Assembly: GCA_965206355.1 (NCBI GenBank)
Contig: OZ242212.1
Span: 682,001-746,000, forward strand
Source: Spongiihabitans sp965206355
GTDB taxonomy: Bacteria; Pseudomonadota; Gammaproteobacteria; Arenicellales; Poriferihabitantaceae
Direction: 5' to 3'
DNA length: 64,000 bases
Below, piece by piece: positions 27,023-36,597 of the stretch. Position 1 is the stretch's first letter. Each line of letters begins with the position of its first letter. The notes beneath the pieces are model-generated. The model was given only the letters and a program-made list of their open reading frames with translations, was not told the origin of the DNA and did not search any database. Position numbers and translations under genes: made by a program.

Positions 27023-27946
27023 TTATGCGGTTGGATGAAACGGTTTGCCGATACAGGCGGGGGCATTCAGTTTTATTTTGTTAATATCACGGGAAATCAA
27101 TACCAAAACAACAATGGTGGCGATATACGGCAACATAGACATAACCTGGGAAGGCACGCTAACACCTAAAGCCTGGGCATGTAACTGTACGATGGTCAGA
27201 CCACCAAACAGATAGGCACCGATGAATACGCGCCAGGGTCGCCAAGTAGCAAACACCACCAATGCCAAGGCAATCCAGCCTCTTCCAGCGCTCATGTTTT
27301 CAATCCAGAGCGGTGAATACGCCAGCGACAGATAGGCACCGGACAATCCCGCCATACCACCACCAAATAAAATGGCCAGAAAACGAATTTTAATTACCGG
27401 GTAACCGATAGCGTGGGCGGCATCGTGGGAATCACCGACAGCGCGTAATATCAAGCCGGCACGGCTACTTTTCAGAAACCATGCGGTCGCAAATACCAGT
27501 ATAAATGAGCCATAAACCATGACATCATGATTGAATAATAAGCTACCAATCAAGGGCATGGAAGACAATACTGGAAGGGCTATTTTCGGCATGCCGTCAT
27601 AAGCAATCCCGACCAGACCCTGACCCAGCAAGGCACTGACACCGATACCAAAAATAGTGAGCGCCAGCCCAGTTGCCACCTGCGTTGCCTGAAAGCCAAG
27701 CACCAGGACCGCAAAGATAAGCGCCAGTCCTGCTCCGGCACCCAGTCCAGCCAAAATAGCCAATGTGGCACTACCGCTAAAATGTACTGTTGCGAATCCG
27801 CAGACCGCTCCCATTAGAATCATACCCTCAACACCGAGATTCAGCACGCCCGACTTTTCCGTAATCATTTCACCGATTGCGGCATAAATCAGCGGTGTTG
27901 CTGCGGTAATGATGGTCAGGATGGTAGCGATTAAAATATCATACAT
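27023..27946 (-). CDS. Nucleoside-type ABC transporter permease (second permease)
   Basis: Membrane subunit of a BMP-family (nucleoside/basic membrane protein) ABC importer, like B. subtilis NupQ. From ATG 27946 (MYDILIATILTIITAATPLI) it has 307 residues and eight or more helices, including the family segment EKSGVLNLGVEGMILMGAVC. The alternative start at 28000 adds a polar leader. It overlaps the preceding permease by eight bases. Confidence 0.9.
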   Translation of the reverse strand: MYDILIATILTIITAATPLIYAAIGEMITEKSGVLNLGVEGMILMGAVCGFATVHFSGSATLAILAGLGAGAGLALIFAVLVLGFQATQVATGLALTIFGIGVSALLGQGLVGIAYDGMPKIALPVLSSMPLIGSLLFNHDVMVYGSFILVFATAWFLKSSRAGLILRAVGDSHDAAHAIGYPVIKIRFLAILFGGGMAGLSGAYLSLAYSPLWIENMSAGRGWIALALVVFATWRPWRVFIGAYLFGGLTIVQLHAQALGVSVPSQVMSMLPYIATIVVLVLISRDINKIKLNAPACIGKPFHPTA

Positions 27947-29036
27947 GCTGGCGTTCCTTGACTGCCCTAAGCGGGGCATTAAATTGGAAGCGATAGGCAA
28001 TTAACACATCGCAAGCCAATAAAAAGAATAACAACATACCCTGAAATACCCCAGTAACGGCGAGCGGCAAATTCATTGTAATCTGAACGGATTCTCCACC
28101 CAAATAAGACAGCGCAATCACCAACCCGGCACAAAATACGCCCAGCGGATGTAACCTGCCGACAAAAGCGACAATGATGGCGGTGAAACCATATCCCGGG
28201 GAAATGCTCGGCAACAGTTGTCCAATAGGACCGGCTACCTCAAATAGCCCTGCCATACCTGCCATCCCGCCACCGAGCAGCAAACTAAACCAGACCATAC
28301 GCTTGACGCTGAAGCCCGCATAACGCCCGGCTTGTGGAGCCTGACCGATGACTTTTATTTGAAAACCAACAATGGTTTTTGACATCAACACCCATACCGT
28401 GATGACCGCAACGATAGTCAGAATCCAGCCAAGATGCAGGCGTGTTCCTTGCCAAATCACCGGCAACATCGCCGACTCACTGAATATACGCGATTCTGGA
28501 AAGTTAAACCCGTCTGGGTTGCGCCACGCCCCGTAAACCAGAAAGCCCAGCAACAGGGTCGCCACATAGGTGAGCATTAAACTGGTCAGAATTTCATTGG
28601 CGTGGAATCGGGTTTTCAGGAAAGCCGGTATCGCCGCCCATGCCATACCACCGAGTACGCCGCAAATCATCATCAACGGCAGCACTAAGAGTGAATCGAC
28701 CTGATACAGCCACAAAGCGATGCCACCACCACATATTGCACCCAGTGTCAGTTGACCTTCCGCACCGATATTCCATACTCCGGCACGGAAACCGACCGAC
28801 AATGCCACACCAATTAAAATCAGCGGTGTCGCTTTTACCCCCAGTTCTGCCCAACCATACCTGGTTGTTATCGGATCAATAAAAAAGGCGTACAATGCCT
28901 TGCTTGGATTAACCCCCATCATTTGAAACAAGAATACACCGGCAATTAATGTCAGTAGCAGCGCGATAAGCGGCGACACATAGACCATCAATTTCGAATG
29001 CTCCGGTCTTTTTACCAACGAAAACAACATACTCAA
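27939..29036 (-). CDS. Nucleoside-type ABC transporter permease (first permease)
   Basis: Second membrane subunit, 365 residues, like NupP. The signature GVWNIGAEGQLTLGAICGGG is the paralogous counterpart of the NLGVEG motif in its partner. It overlaps the ATPase stop by four bases and its partner permease by eight, so the three genes are translationally coupled. Confidence 0.92.
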   Translation of the reverse strand: MSMLFSLVKRPEHSKLMVYVSPLIALLLTLIAGVFLFQMMGVNPSKALYAFFIDPITTRYGWAELGVKATPLILIGVALSVGFRAGVWNIGAEGQLTLGAICGGGIALWLYQVDSLLVLPLMMICGVLGGMAWAAIPAFLKTRFHANEILTSLMLTYVATLLLGFLVYGAWRNPDGFNFPESRIFSESAMLPVIWQGTRLHLGWILTIVAVITVWVLMSKTIVGFQIKVIGQAPQAGRYAGFSVKRMVWFSLLLGGGMAGMAGLFEVAGPIGQLLPSISPGYGFTAIIVAFVGRLHPLGVFCAGLVIALSYLGGESVQITMNLPLAVTGVFQGMLLFFLLACDVLIAYRFQFNAPLRAVKERQHV

Positions 29037-30586
29037 CGCGCCTTTGCCGCGCTGTTGTCAACACCCGCCATCATCAAACCAATCTGCTCAATAGTGATGG
29101 TTGATGTCGGCATGGTTGGCGACAGCGATCCGGCGCAAATCGCGGCAATCCGGTTACTGATTGCCATTAGCTCATCCAGATCTTGAGAGATGACTAAAAT
29201 CGCCGTGCCGTTGTCGGCAAGATCACGCAGGGCGTTATGAATAGTGCGCGCAGCACCCGCATCCACGCCCCAAGTCGGCTGGGAGATAATCAGTAATGTT
29301 GGATTTTGCTTAATTTCTCTGCCGACAATAAATTTTTGCAGATTACCGCCGGACAGGCTACCCGCTTCGGCAAACAGACCATTCGACTTAACCTTAAAAT
29401 CCTCAACCACCGTGTTGCAATATTGTCGGCTTTGCACATAGTCTATAAATCCATAACGTAATAGATTGATGCGTTGAAACGCGGTCAGCAACACATTGTC
29501 AATTAAACTCATCGCGGGAACAGCACCATGTCCTAATCGCTCTTCTGGTATGGAAGCCATACCCAATGCCCGCCGTTGGTTGGGCGCAGCCGTTGCACAG
29601 GGCTGGTTATCAATACGAATCGCATCCGCTGGTGTTGACAACTGTTCGCCATTTAATGCCTTCAACAATTCACCCTGACCATTGCCGGCAACGCCTGCAA
29701 TACCGACAATTTCACCACTTCGCACTTGCAAATTGATGGCTTGCAAACGGATGCTGAATTGATCTTGAGGTGACTGATTCAAATTACACACATCCAAGCG
29801 AATGTCGCCCACTTTACCGACACGCTCATTCGTATTGGCAGGCAGTTCTGCCCCTATCATTTTTGTTGCCAAACTCTGTGTGCTTTGACCTGCCACTGCC
29901 ACGCTTTCAACTACTTTGCCAGCACGCAAAATGGTTGCCTTTTGACAAAGCGTTTTGATCTCGTCCAGCTTATGACTGATATAAAGTATGGCGACACCTT
30001 CATCAGACAAACGCTTTAATGTTTCAAATAGTTTGGACACTTCCTGAGGGGTCAACACCGAAGTTGGTTCATCCATAATCAGGAGTTTGGGGTTTTGCAA
30101 CAAACAACGAATGATTTCGATGCGCTGGCACTCCCCGACCGACAGGGTATAGACGTGGCGACTGGGATTTAATGGCAACCCATAACGGCTGGAAATATCA
30201 ATAATCTGCTGCTCAAGATTCGCCTTGCTCATGCCTCTGGCAACGCGCTTTTCCACCCCCAAGGCGATATTTTCCAACACCGACATCGAATCAAATAGTG
30301 AAAAATGCTGGAATACCATGGCAATGCCCAACCTTCGGGCAGTCGCAGGATTGCTGACATCAACCGCATCTCCCTGCCAGCTCATTTGACCGCTATCGGC
30401 TTTCAAAATGCCGTAAATCATTTTAACCAGCGTTGATTTTCCGGCACCATTTTCACCGAGCAACGCATGTATCTCGCCAGCGTTAAGGGTCAGGTTGACA
30501 TTATCATTGGCCTTAACCCCGGGGAAAGTCCGGGTCATCGCGGTTAATTGCAAGAGTGCTGTCGGCATCTCAACAGAATCCTTCAT
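29033..30586 (-). CDS. Nucleoside-type ABC transporter ATP-binding protein (two domains)
   Basis: A 517-residue double ATPase like NupO. Domain 1 has Walker A GENGAGKSTLVKMIYG, signature LSVGECQRIEI and Walker B LLIMDEPTSVLTPQE. Domain 2 has the degenerate Walker A GVAGNGQGELL and signature LSGGNLQKFIVGREI, both usual for this family. The periplasmic BMP binding protein that normally begins the operon is not found upstream; instead there is a MITE-1 copy and an hsdM fragment. Confidence 0.93.
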   Translation of the reverse strand: MKDSVEMPTALLQLTAMTRTFPGVKANDNVNLTLNAGEIHALLGENGAGKSTLVKMIYGILKADSGQMSWQGDAVDVSNPATARRLGIAMVFQHFSLFDSMSVLENIALGVEKRVARGMSKANLEQQIIDISSRYGLPLNPSRHVYTLSVGECQRIEIIRCLLQNPKLLIMDEPTSVLTPQEVSKLFETLKRLSDEGVAILYISHKLDEIKTLCQKATILRAGKVVESVAVAGQSTQSLATKMIGAELPANTNERVGKVGDIRLDVCNLNQSPQDQFSIRLQAINLQVRSGEIVGIAGVAGNGQGELLKALNGEQLSTPADAIRIDNQPCATAAPNQRRALGMASIPEERLGHGAVPAMSLIDNVLLTAFQRINLLRYGFIDYVQSRQYCNTVVEDFKVKSNGLFAEAGSLSGGNLQKFIVGREIKQNPTLLIISQPTWGVDAGAARTIHNALRDLADNGTAILVISQDLDELMAISNRIAAICAGSLSPTMPTSTITIEQIGLMMAGVDNSAAKAR

Positions 30587-30632
30587 GGTTTTGAATATAG
30601 GTCAACGACAATTTTCAGTGAATTATTATAGT

Positions 30633-30771
30633 GAGACCTTTGCACGAAAGCCATTTCACCTGCATGCTGCGTTAAAAACGTACTCAATCGGTCATTTATA
30701 AGCATAAACTCCCTCATTGCGTGCGTTTTTGCCTGGCCTGAAAGCGAACTCATCTTCCGTGCAAAAGTCTC
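30633..30771 (+). mobile_element. MITE-1 copy 5
   Basis: 139 bp, left end perfect, right end GTGCAAAAGTCTC with one change. The 5-bp direct repeat ATAGT flanks it. It lies 46 bp upstream of the nucleoside-transporter ATPase start, where its promoter would be expected. Confidence 0.94.
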
Positions 30772-30989
30772 ATAGTCGGCTAAAATGGCGAACAAATTTT
30801 TAGCAACAGATTTATATTCAGAGCGGTCATTTTTAGATTTGACCAAATGGTCAGGAATTCGCTAATTCTAGGCTATAATCTCATGCGATTTCAAACATTA
30901 TTACACCGTTTCTTCAAACGTGAGTTTTAGCATGTTTTTCTGGCTGGATAACATCCTGATGTAACCCCTTAAAATGTAACCAGAGCAAT

Positions 30990-31298
30990 ATGACAGAAGA
31001 ACAAAAACAGCGCATGGAGGCGTAGCTTTGGAACATCACCAACGAGTTGCGCGGCAGGATGGGCGCGGATGAGTTCCGAGACTATATTCTGGGGTTTATT
31101 TTCTACAAATACCTGCCTGAAAAACAGCATTTTTATGCCAATACGTTACTCGAAACCGAAGCCGTCAAGGAGTATGCGGATGTTATCGATCCAGACGATA
31201 TTGCGGCGATCAAAGACCATTCCTTATCTTACAATAGGTTATCTTCATTTCTGCAGGATACCAAACCTGCTAATCTAGTACAGCCCCTAACTTATTGA
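30990..31298 (+). pseudogene. hsdM: Type I restriction-modification methylase HsdM, N-terminal fragment
   Basis: The frame from ATG 30990 reads MTEEQKQRMEA, a TAG (31023-31025), then LWNITNELRGRMGADEFRDY and ILGFIFYKYLPEKQHFYANT, the N-terminal helical domain of HsdM. It ends at TGA 31296-31298, whose last two bases are the first bases of MITE-1 copy 6. The methylase domain and the hsdS and hsdR genes are missing. About 100 codons survive of the roughly 500 expected. Confidence 0.88.
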
Positions 31299-31435
31299 GA
31301 CCTTTGCACGAAAGCCATTTCACCCGCATGCTGCGTTAAAATCGTACTCAATCGGTCATTTATAAGCATAAACTCCCTCATTCCGTGCGTTTTTGCCTTG
31401 CCTGAAAGCGAAATCATCTTCCGTGCAAAGGTCTC
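31297..31435 (+). mobile_element. MITE-1 copy 6
   Basis: 139 bp with perfect ends and the 5-bp direct repeat TTATT on both sides (31292-31296, 31436-31440). It marks the right edge of the hsdM fragment. The intact 5-bp duplication means the element did not itself delete the rest of hsdM at insertion. Confidence 0.95.
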
Positions 31436-31576
31436 TTATTGTTAAAAAAACTCCGACTCGCGCGCTGTGGCAAGCAGGGATTTGCAAAGCTGTTTTTGAG
31501 AAGGAGGTTGTGGCGGGGGTTGGGTTAAACGGGTCTGTTGAGAAAAGGGTTTTGGCAAGGGCTGAACTGGCTGAGA

Positions 31577-33163
31577 CTAGAATTCGCGGGTGGTTCGAAA
31601 TTCCACATCCGGCCAGCGTTCTACTGCCAACTGTAAATTTGCCCGATTCGGTGCGATGTAGGTCAGGCTATCCAGACTATCCATAGACAAGTTTTGTGCA
31701 TTGCGTTTGCGAAACTCAGGCTCATCGTGCGGATTTTTGAAATATATCCAGCGTGCTGTACTGACTGGCACGGCTTCAAAAGTACACTCCACACTATATT
31801 CGTTTTTGAGGCGATGAGCGACCACATCAAATTGCAGAATGCCTACTGCTCCCAGCACTAAATCATTGCTGGTAAGCGGTCGAAATACCTGCGTTGCGCC
31901 CTCTTCACTGAGTTGGATCAAACCTTTTTGCAGTGCTTTGGCGCGTAATGGATCGGCTAAACGAACGCGCCGAAATAGTTCGGGTGCAAAGTTAGGAATG
32001 CCACTGAATTTCAGTTGCTCCCCTTCGGTAAAAGTATCACCAATTTGAATGGTGCCATGATTCTGCAAGCCTAGAATATCACCGGCAAACGCCTGTTCGG
32101 TATGCCCGCGTTTGGCAGCCATGAAGGTATGAGCATTGTGTACCGTGATGGTTTTTTCAGCGCGAACATGACGCACTTTCATGCCCTTATCAAATCGCCC
32201 CGAAGTGATTCGCAAAAAAGCGACACGGTCATGGTGGAAGGGATCCATATTTGCCTGAACCTTAAAGACAAAACCGCTGAATGTTGATTCGGTCGCGACA
32301 ACTTCTCGGGTAGTGGCTTCACGGGGTCGTGGTGAGGGGGCAAAATCCACAAAATTATCCATCAGCTCGTCCGTGCCTTGACGGTTCAGTGCCGAGCCAA
32401 AAAATATCGGTGTCAATCGACCTTGCAGGTAATCACTTTTATCGAAGCGATGGCTTGCACCTTGCACCAATTCCATCTCATCGCGCAAGTCCACTGCCAG
32501 TCCGCCAATGTGTTCATCTAGTTTCAGGTTGTCAAGACCGACTATAAACACATCCTCTGCCAAGCCACCACGTCCTGCGAACAGATGAATGGTGTCATCG
32601 TAAAGACGGTAAACACCAACAAATGTTTTGCCAATGCCGATTGGCCAAGTCATCGGCGCACATTTTATTTTTAAGACCTGTTCGATCTCGTCCATAATGT
32701 CAATGGCATCCTGCCCCTCCCGATCCATTTTATTGACAAAAGTGATAATAGGGGTATCCCTAAGACGGCACACGTTCATCAGTTTCACGGTTCTTTCCTC
32801 AACGCCTTTGGCAATATCAATAACCATTAGCGCGGAATCCACAGCAGTGAGTGTGCGATAAGTGTCCTCAGAAAAATCCGCATGACCCGGCGTGTCCAGC
32901 AGGTTGACAATGCGCTCCTTGTACTGAAACTGCATCACTGAAGAGGTTACTGATATGCCACGTTGCTTTTCCAGCTCCATCCAGTCTGATGTGGCATAGC
33001 GATTACTCTTGCGTGATTTCACCGTCCCCGCAAGCTGTATAGCACCGCCGTATTGCAACAACCGCTCGGTCAGCGTGGTTTTCCCGGCATCCGGATGGGA
33101 AATGATGGCAAAGGTACGCCGCTGTTGGATTTGATGGGTAAATCTGCTCATGGAAATTGCCAT
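31577..33163 (-). CDS. prfC: Peptide chain release factor 3
   Basis: GTPase that recycles RF1 and RF2 after translation termination. The 528-residue protein has G1 SHPDAGKTTLTE, the DTPGHADFSEDTYRTL region (G3), NKMDREG (G4), and the RF3-specific C-terminal part (QFDVVAHRLKNEYSVECTFE). I kept ATG 33163; the in-frame ATG at 33151 (MSRFTHQIQQRRTF) matches the usual family start and is equally likely. The stop at 31577 is about 140 bp from MITE-1 copy 6. Confidence 0.96.
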   Translation of the reverse strand: MAISMSRFTHQIQQRRTFAIISHPDAGKTTLTERLLQYGGAIQLAGTVKSRKSNRYATSDWMELEKQRGISVTSSVMQFQYKERIVNLLDTPGHADFSEDTYRTLTAVDSALMVIDIAKGVEERTVKLMNVCRLRDTPIITFVNKMDREGQDAIDIMDEIEQVLKIKCAPMTWPIGIGKTFVGVYRLYDDTIHLFAGRGGLAEDVFIVGLDNLKLDEHIGGLAVDLRDEMELVQGASHRFDKSDYLQGRLTPIFFGSALNRQGTDELMDNFVDFAPSPRPREATTREVVATESTFSGFVFKVQANMDPFHHDRVAFLRITSGRFDKGMKVRHVRAEKTITVHNAHTFMAAKRGHTEQAFAGDILGLQNHGTIQIGDTFTEGEQLKFSGIPNFAPELFRRVRLADPLRAKALQKGLIQLSEEGATQVFRPLTSNDLVLGAVGILQFDVVAHRLKNEYSVECTFEAVPVSTARWIYFKNPHDEPEFRKRNAQNLSMDSLDSLTYIAPNRANLQLAVERWPDVEFRTTREF

Positions 33164-33291
33164 ATATCTGGATGCGGTTATTCACCTGTTTACTGGGTTG
33201 AGCGTTTGGTTGCTTGGTTGCTTGGTCGCTTGCTTGAGCGGCGCAACCTGACTATTAATACGCAATCAGGCGAATCAGTTTATAATAAGTA
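33164..33291. other. Gap upstream of prfC
   Basis: Contains a short run of imperfect GGTTGCTT-type repeats around 33207-33240 and no gene. Confidence 0.5.
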
Positions 33292-33430
33292 GAGACCTTT
33301 GCACGAAAGCCATTTCACCTGCATGCTGCGTTAAAATCGTACTCAATCGGTCATTTATAAGCATAAACTCCCTCATTCCGTGCGTTTTTGCCTTGCCTGA
33401 AAGCGAAATCATCTTCCGTGCAAAGGTCTC
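33292..33430 (+). mobile_element. MITE-1 copy 7
   Basis: 139 bp with perfect ends and 5-bp direct repeats AAGTA on both sides (33287-33291, 33431-33435). It lies between the divergent prfC and uup genes, in their shared promoter region. Confidence 0.95.
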
Positions 33431-33536
33431 AAGTAGAACAATCTGGAGCGCGATTATACGGTTAATTAGACCGCTACGACATCCTGTTTCAAGGTAGAAT
33501 CCTGCCTTTTGCCGATTCTGGTTATTTAATACATCT

Positions 33537-35447
33537 ATGTCATTACTTCGCATTTCAGACCTGTCCATCGCCTTCGGTGACAACAAGCTACTGGATCGGG
33601 CTGATTTGACGCTACATTCGGGTCAGAAAGTCGGCCTAATTGGCAGAAATGGGGAAGGAAAATCAACTTTACTGAACATTCTCGACGCCAAGATTGCCGC
33701 AGATGAAGGGGAGATCAAACTGAAACCCGGGGCCACTATCGCGACCTTGGAACAAACACCTGTTTTGCTTGCCGAGACGACTGTTTTTGAAACAGTCGCT
33801 ACGGGTGTCGGTGAAATCGGCAACTGGCTAGCACAGTATCACAATCTTTCCGCACAACAACACTTCCACAAAGAACAACTAGATTTGCTCGGCGAGTTAC
33901 AACATAAACTGGATAGCCATGATGGCTGGAACATTCAGGCGCGTGTTAATAAAACATTAAGTCGGTTGCATCTGGATGCCAATACAACCGTTTCCAGCTT
34001 GTCTGGTGGATGGCAACGGCGGGTTACGCTGGCACGAGCACTGGTGTGTGATCCCCAAATTCTGTTGCTTGATGAACCCACCAATCACCTTGATATTGAA
34101 GCGATAAACTGGTTGGAAAAACAAATCACTCGCTTCAACGGTGCCGTTTTATTTGTTACCCATGACCGTGAATTTCTGCAAAATATTGCCACCGATATTG
34201 TCGAATTGGATCGTGGCAAGCTGATCGAATGGGCGGGCAGTTATGCCGACTACCTGTCGCGAAAAGCTGCCGCATTGGAGCAGGAAGACAGACAGAACGC
34301 TATTTTTGGCAAGCGACTTGCCAAAGAAGAAGTCTGGATCAGGCAGGGGATTAAGGCACGGCGCACACGCAACGAAGGTCGGGTCAAAGCCCTTGAAAAA
34401 ATGCGCCTTGAACATGCACAGAGACGTTATCGCAAAGCTAATGTCAATCTGGAAATTGATCAGAGCAAGCAGGGTGGCAAGCTGGTCATTGAAGTGAAAA
34501 ACATAAGTTTTCAATATAGCGATCAAACCGTGCTTAAAGATTTTTCGACCCGTATCATTCGCGGAGATCGAATTGGTTTGATCGGAGCCAACGGTGCCGG
34601 AAAAACTACGTTATTAAAACTATTGCTCGGAAAAATAACGCCGACCAGTGGAACTGTGATTCACGGCACTGGTATGCAGGTCGCTTATTTCGATCAGGCA
34701 CGCGCACAATTGGATAGGGACAAAACCGTCATCGACTTGATTGGAGAGGGGCGTGAACAAATCACCGTGAATGGCAGATCACGGCATGTCATTAGTTACC
34801 TGTCTGATTTCCTGTTCACCCCGGGGCGATCTCGTTCACCGATTAAAGCCTTGTCGGGCGGGGAGCGGGCGCGGGTTTTATTGGCAAAACTGTTCAGCAA
34901 GCCGGTAAATATGCTGGTGATGGACGAACCTACCAATGACCTTGACATCGAAACGCTGGAGTTACTTGAAGAGTTGTTATTGCAGTTTGAGGGCACCTTG
35001 TTGCTGGTTTCCCATGATCGTAAATTTCTGGACAACGTGGTAACCAGCACTATCGCCTTTGAACATGATCGGATACGGGAATATGTTGGCGGATATACTG
35101 ACTGGCTAAGACAACATCGCCAACGACACGATGAAACAAAACAAGAGCGTCCGCAAGCCGATAAAAAACAGACAAAACGCCCCGGCACAAAGGCGGTGAA
35201 TGGTAGCATGATACCGCCGCCTAAAAAAGCGAAAAAACGCAGTTATAATGAGCAGCGCGAATTAAAATACCTGCCACAACAGATTGAATCTCTGGAAAAA
35301 CAACACAACGATCTCGTTAGCGTTGTCTCAAACCTTAATTTTCATAACCAGCCAAGAGCAACCATCAATCAAACCCTTGAGCAATTGCACTCGGTCAGTA
35401 ACCAGCTTGATCAATGTTATAAGCGATGGGACGAATTAGAATCCTAA
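33537..35447 (+). CDS. uup: ABC-F ATPase Uup
   Basis: Soluble ABC-F protein of 636 residues, linked to ribosome function and to suppression of transposon excision. Two ATPase domains are seen: Walker A GRNGEGKSTLLN with signature SLSGGWQRRV, and GANGAGKTTLLK with signature LSGGERARV. The inter-domain linker (IRQGIKARRTRNEGRVKALE) and the C-terminal coiled-coil region from about residue 560 are typical of Uup rather than EttA or YheS. The gene has no membrane partner. Confidence 0.94.
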   Translation: MSLLRISDLSIAFGDNKLLDRADLTLHSGQKVGLIGRNGEGKSTLLNILDAKIAADEGEIKLKPGATIATLEQTPVLLAETTVFETVATGVGEIGNWLAQYHNLSAQQHFHKEQLDLLGELQHKLDSHDGWNIQARVNKTLSRLHLDANTTVSSLSGGWQRRVTLARALVCDPQILLLDEPTNHLDIEAINWLEKQITRFNGAVLFVTHDREFLQNIATDIVELDRGKLIEWAGSYADYLSRKAAALEQEDRQNAIFGKRLAKEEVWIRQGIKARRTRNEGRVKALEKMRLEHAQRRYRKANVNLEIDQSKQGGKLVIEVKNISFQYSDQTVLKDFSTRIIRGDRIGLIGANGAGKTTLLKLLLGKITPTSGTVIHGTGMQVAYFDQARAQLDRDKTVIDLIGEGREQITVNGRSRHVISYLSDFLFTPGRSRSPIKALSGGERARVLLAKLFSKPVNMLVMDEPTNDLDIETLELLEELLLQFEGTLLLVSHDRKFLDNVVTSTIAFEHDRIREYVGGYTDWLRQHRQRHDETKQERPQADKKQTKRPGTKAVNGSMIPPPKKAKKRSYNEQRELKYLPQQIESLEKQHNDLVSVVSNLNFHNQPRATINQTLEQLHSVSNQLDQCYKRWDELES

Positions 35448-35467
35448 TCAATGCGCCCGCTCATATT

Positions 35468-35606
35468 GAGACCTTTGCACGAAAGCCATTTCACCTGCAT
35501 ACTGCGTTAAAATCGTACTCAATCGGTCATTTATGAGCATAAACTCCCTCATTCCGTGCGTTTTTGCCTTGCCTGAAAGCGAAATCATCTTCCGTGCAAA
35601 GGTCTC
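35468..35606 (+). mobile_element. MITE-1 copy 8
   Basis: 139 bp with perfect ends and 5-bp direct repeats ATATT on both sides (35463-35467, 35607-35611). It lies 21 bp after the uup stop and between convergent genes. Confidence 0.95.
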
Positions 35607-35672
35607 ATATTGTCAATCATTCATAGACTCTGTGGTCTGTGTTAAAAACAACCCAAAAACAATCCATAAAAG

Positions 35673-36464
35673 TCACCTAAGACAAATAGCGTTAATTTGT
35701 CGTCCATAGTGCGCATGTCCACGCTGGCAACTTCGCCGATAACTAAAAAAACGTTGTTCGTCGGCATAGGTGTCTTCGCTTAGCCGGTCAATCCGGCTGA
35801 TTGCCGCATTCAGGAGTCTGCGCTCAAGATACAGGGGTAAATCAAACAATATTCTCTGCCCATTTTCTCCGTTCCTGTCTTCTCCTGGGCTAAAACAACC
35901 TTCGCAGGCAATTTCTGATTGCTTCAGGAATCTTTCGACGAATTCATCTCCGACCTCGTAAGACTGTTTTTGAATAGCAGGACTGATGGCAGCAATAATA
36001 TGGTGTTTGCTGGCACCGAGACGACACATTGCCGCAATGACATTATCCGTTATCCCGGTCAGCGTACCCCGCCATCCGCCATGTGCTACCCCGATAACCC
36101 GATTTTTCGGATCGACAAACAACACCCCCGCACAATCTGCACCGAGTATGCCCAGAGCCATTCCTATCGTGCAAGTAACCAGCGCATCAGCCTCCATTAT
36201 TTTTTCATTATCGCTTTGTGCATTGATGAACACAACCTGATTACTGTGTCTCTGCTTTAGGCTAAACAACATATCGGCACCCAGACACTGTTTAACCCGA
36301 CTGCGATTTATCTGAACAGCTTGCAAATCATCACCAGAAAACGGACTGCAATTTAGTGACGCAAATGCGGTCGCCGAAACTCCACCTAGACGGGTAAAAA
36401 AGCCGTGATGGATTAAATCCAGTGATTGCAGAACCGGGCTGGTCAGACGGGGCAGTGAACGCAT
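35673..36464 (-). CDS. pgeF: PgeF-type multicopper/laccase-domain protein (peptidoglycan editing factor)
   Basis: YfiH/LACC1-family enzyme of 263 residues. Members act on purine nucleosides and PgeF removes wrongly built peptidoglycan precursors. The metal-site residues are visible in RHSNQVVF, GADCAGVLFVDP and GVAHGGWRGTLTGI. The usual neighbour rluD is not next to it here. Start ATG 36464. Confidence 0.92.
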   Translation of the reverse strand: MRSLPRLTSPVLQSLDLIHHGFFTRLGGVSATAFASLNCSPFSGDDLQAVQINRSRVKQCLGADMLFSLKQRHSNQVVFINAQSDNEKIMEADALVTCTIGMALGILGADCAGVLFVDPKNRVIGVAHGGWRGTLTGITDNVIAAMCRLGASKHHIIAAISPAIQKQSYEVGDEFVERFLKQSEIACEGCFSPGEDRNGENGQRILFDLPLYLERRLLNAAISRIDRLSEDTYADEQRFFSYRRSCQRGHAHYGRQINAICLR

Positions 36465-36597
36465 CGGTGAAATTTAGCAAGAAAATTGCCATACATCCAT
36501 AAGAAGTTTGCCATCAGTCAAAGACTAAAACACTATCGGTCAGAATCAGTGTAGAATCAGCAATAGATTGGATGTTGACCTTGTGTATTTTATTTTT

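Noticed and set aside
30839..30879. Promoter for the hsdM fragment (TTGACC and TATAAT)
   Set aside because: The spacing is about 29 bases, too long for a normal sigma-70 promoter.
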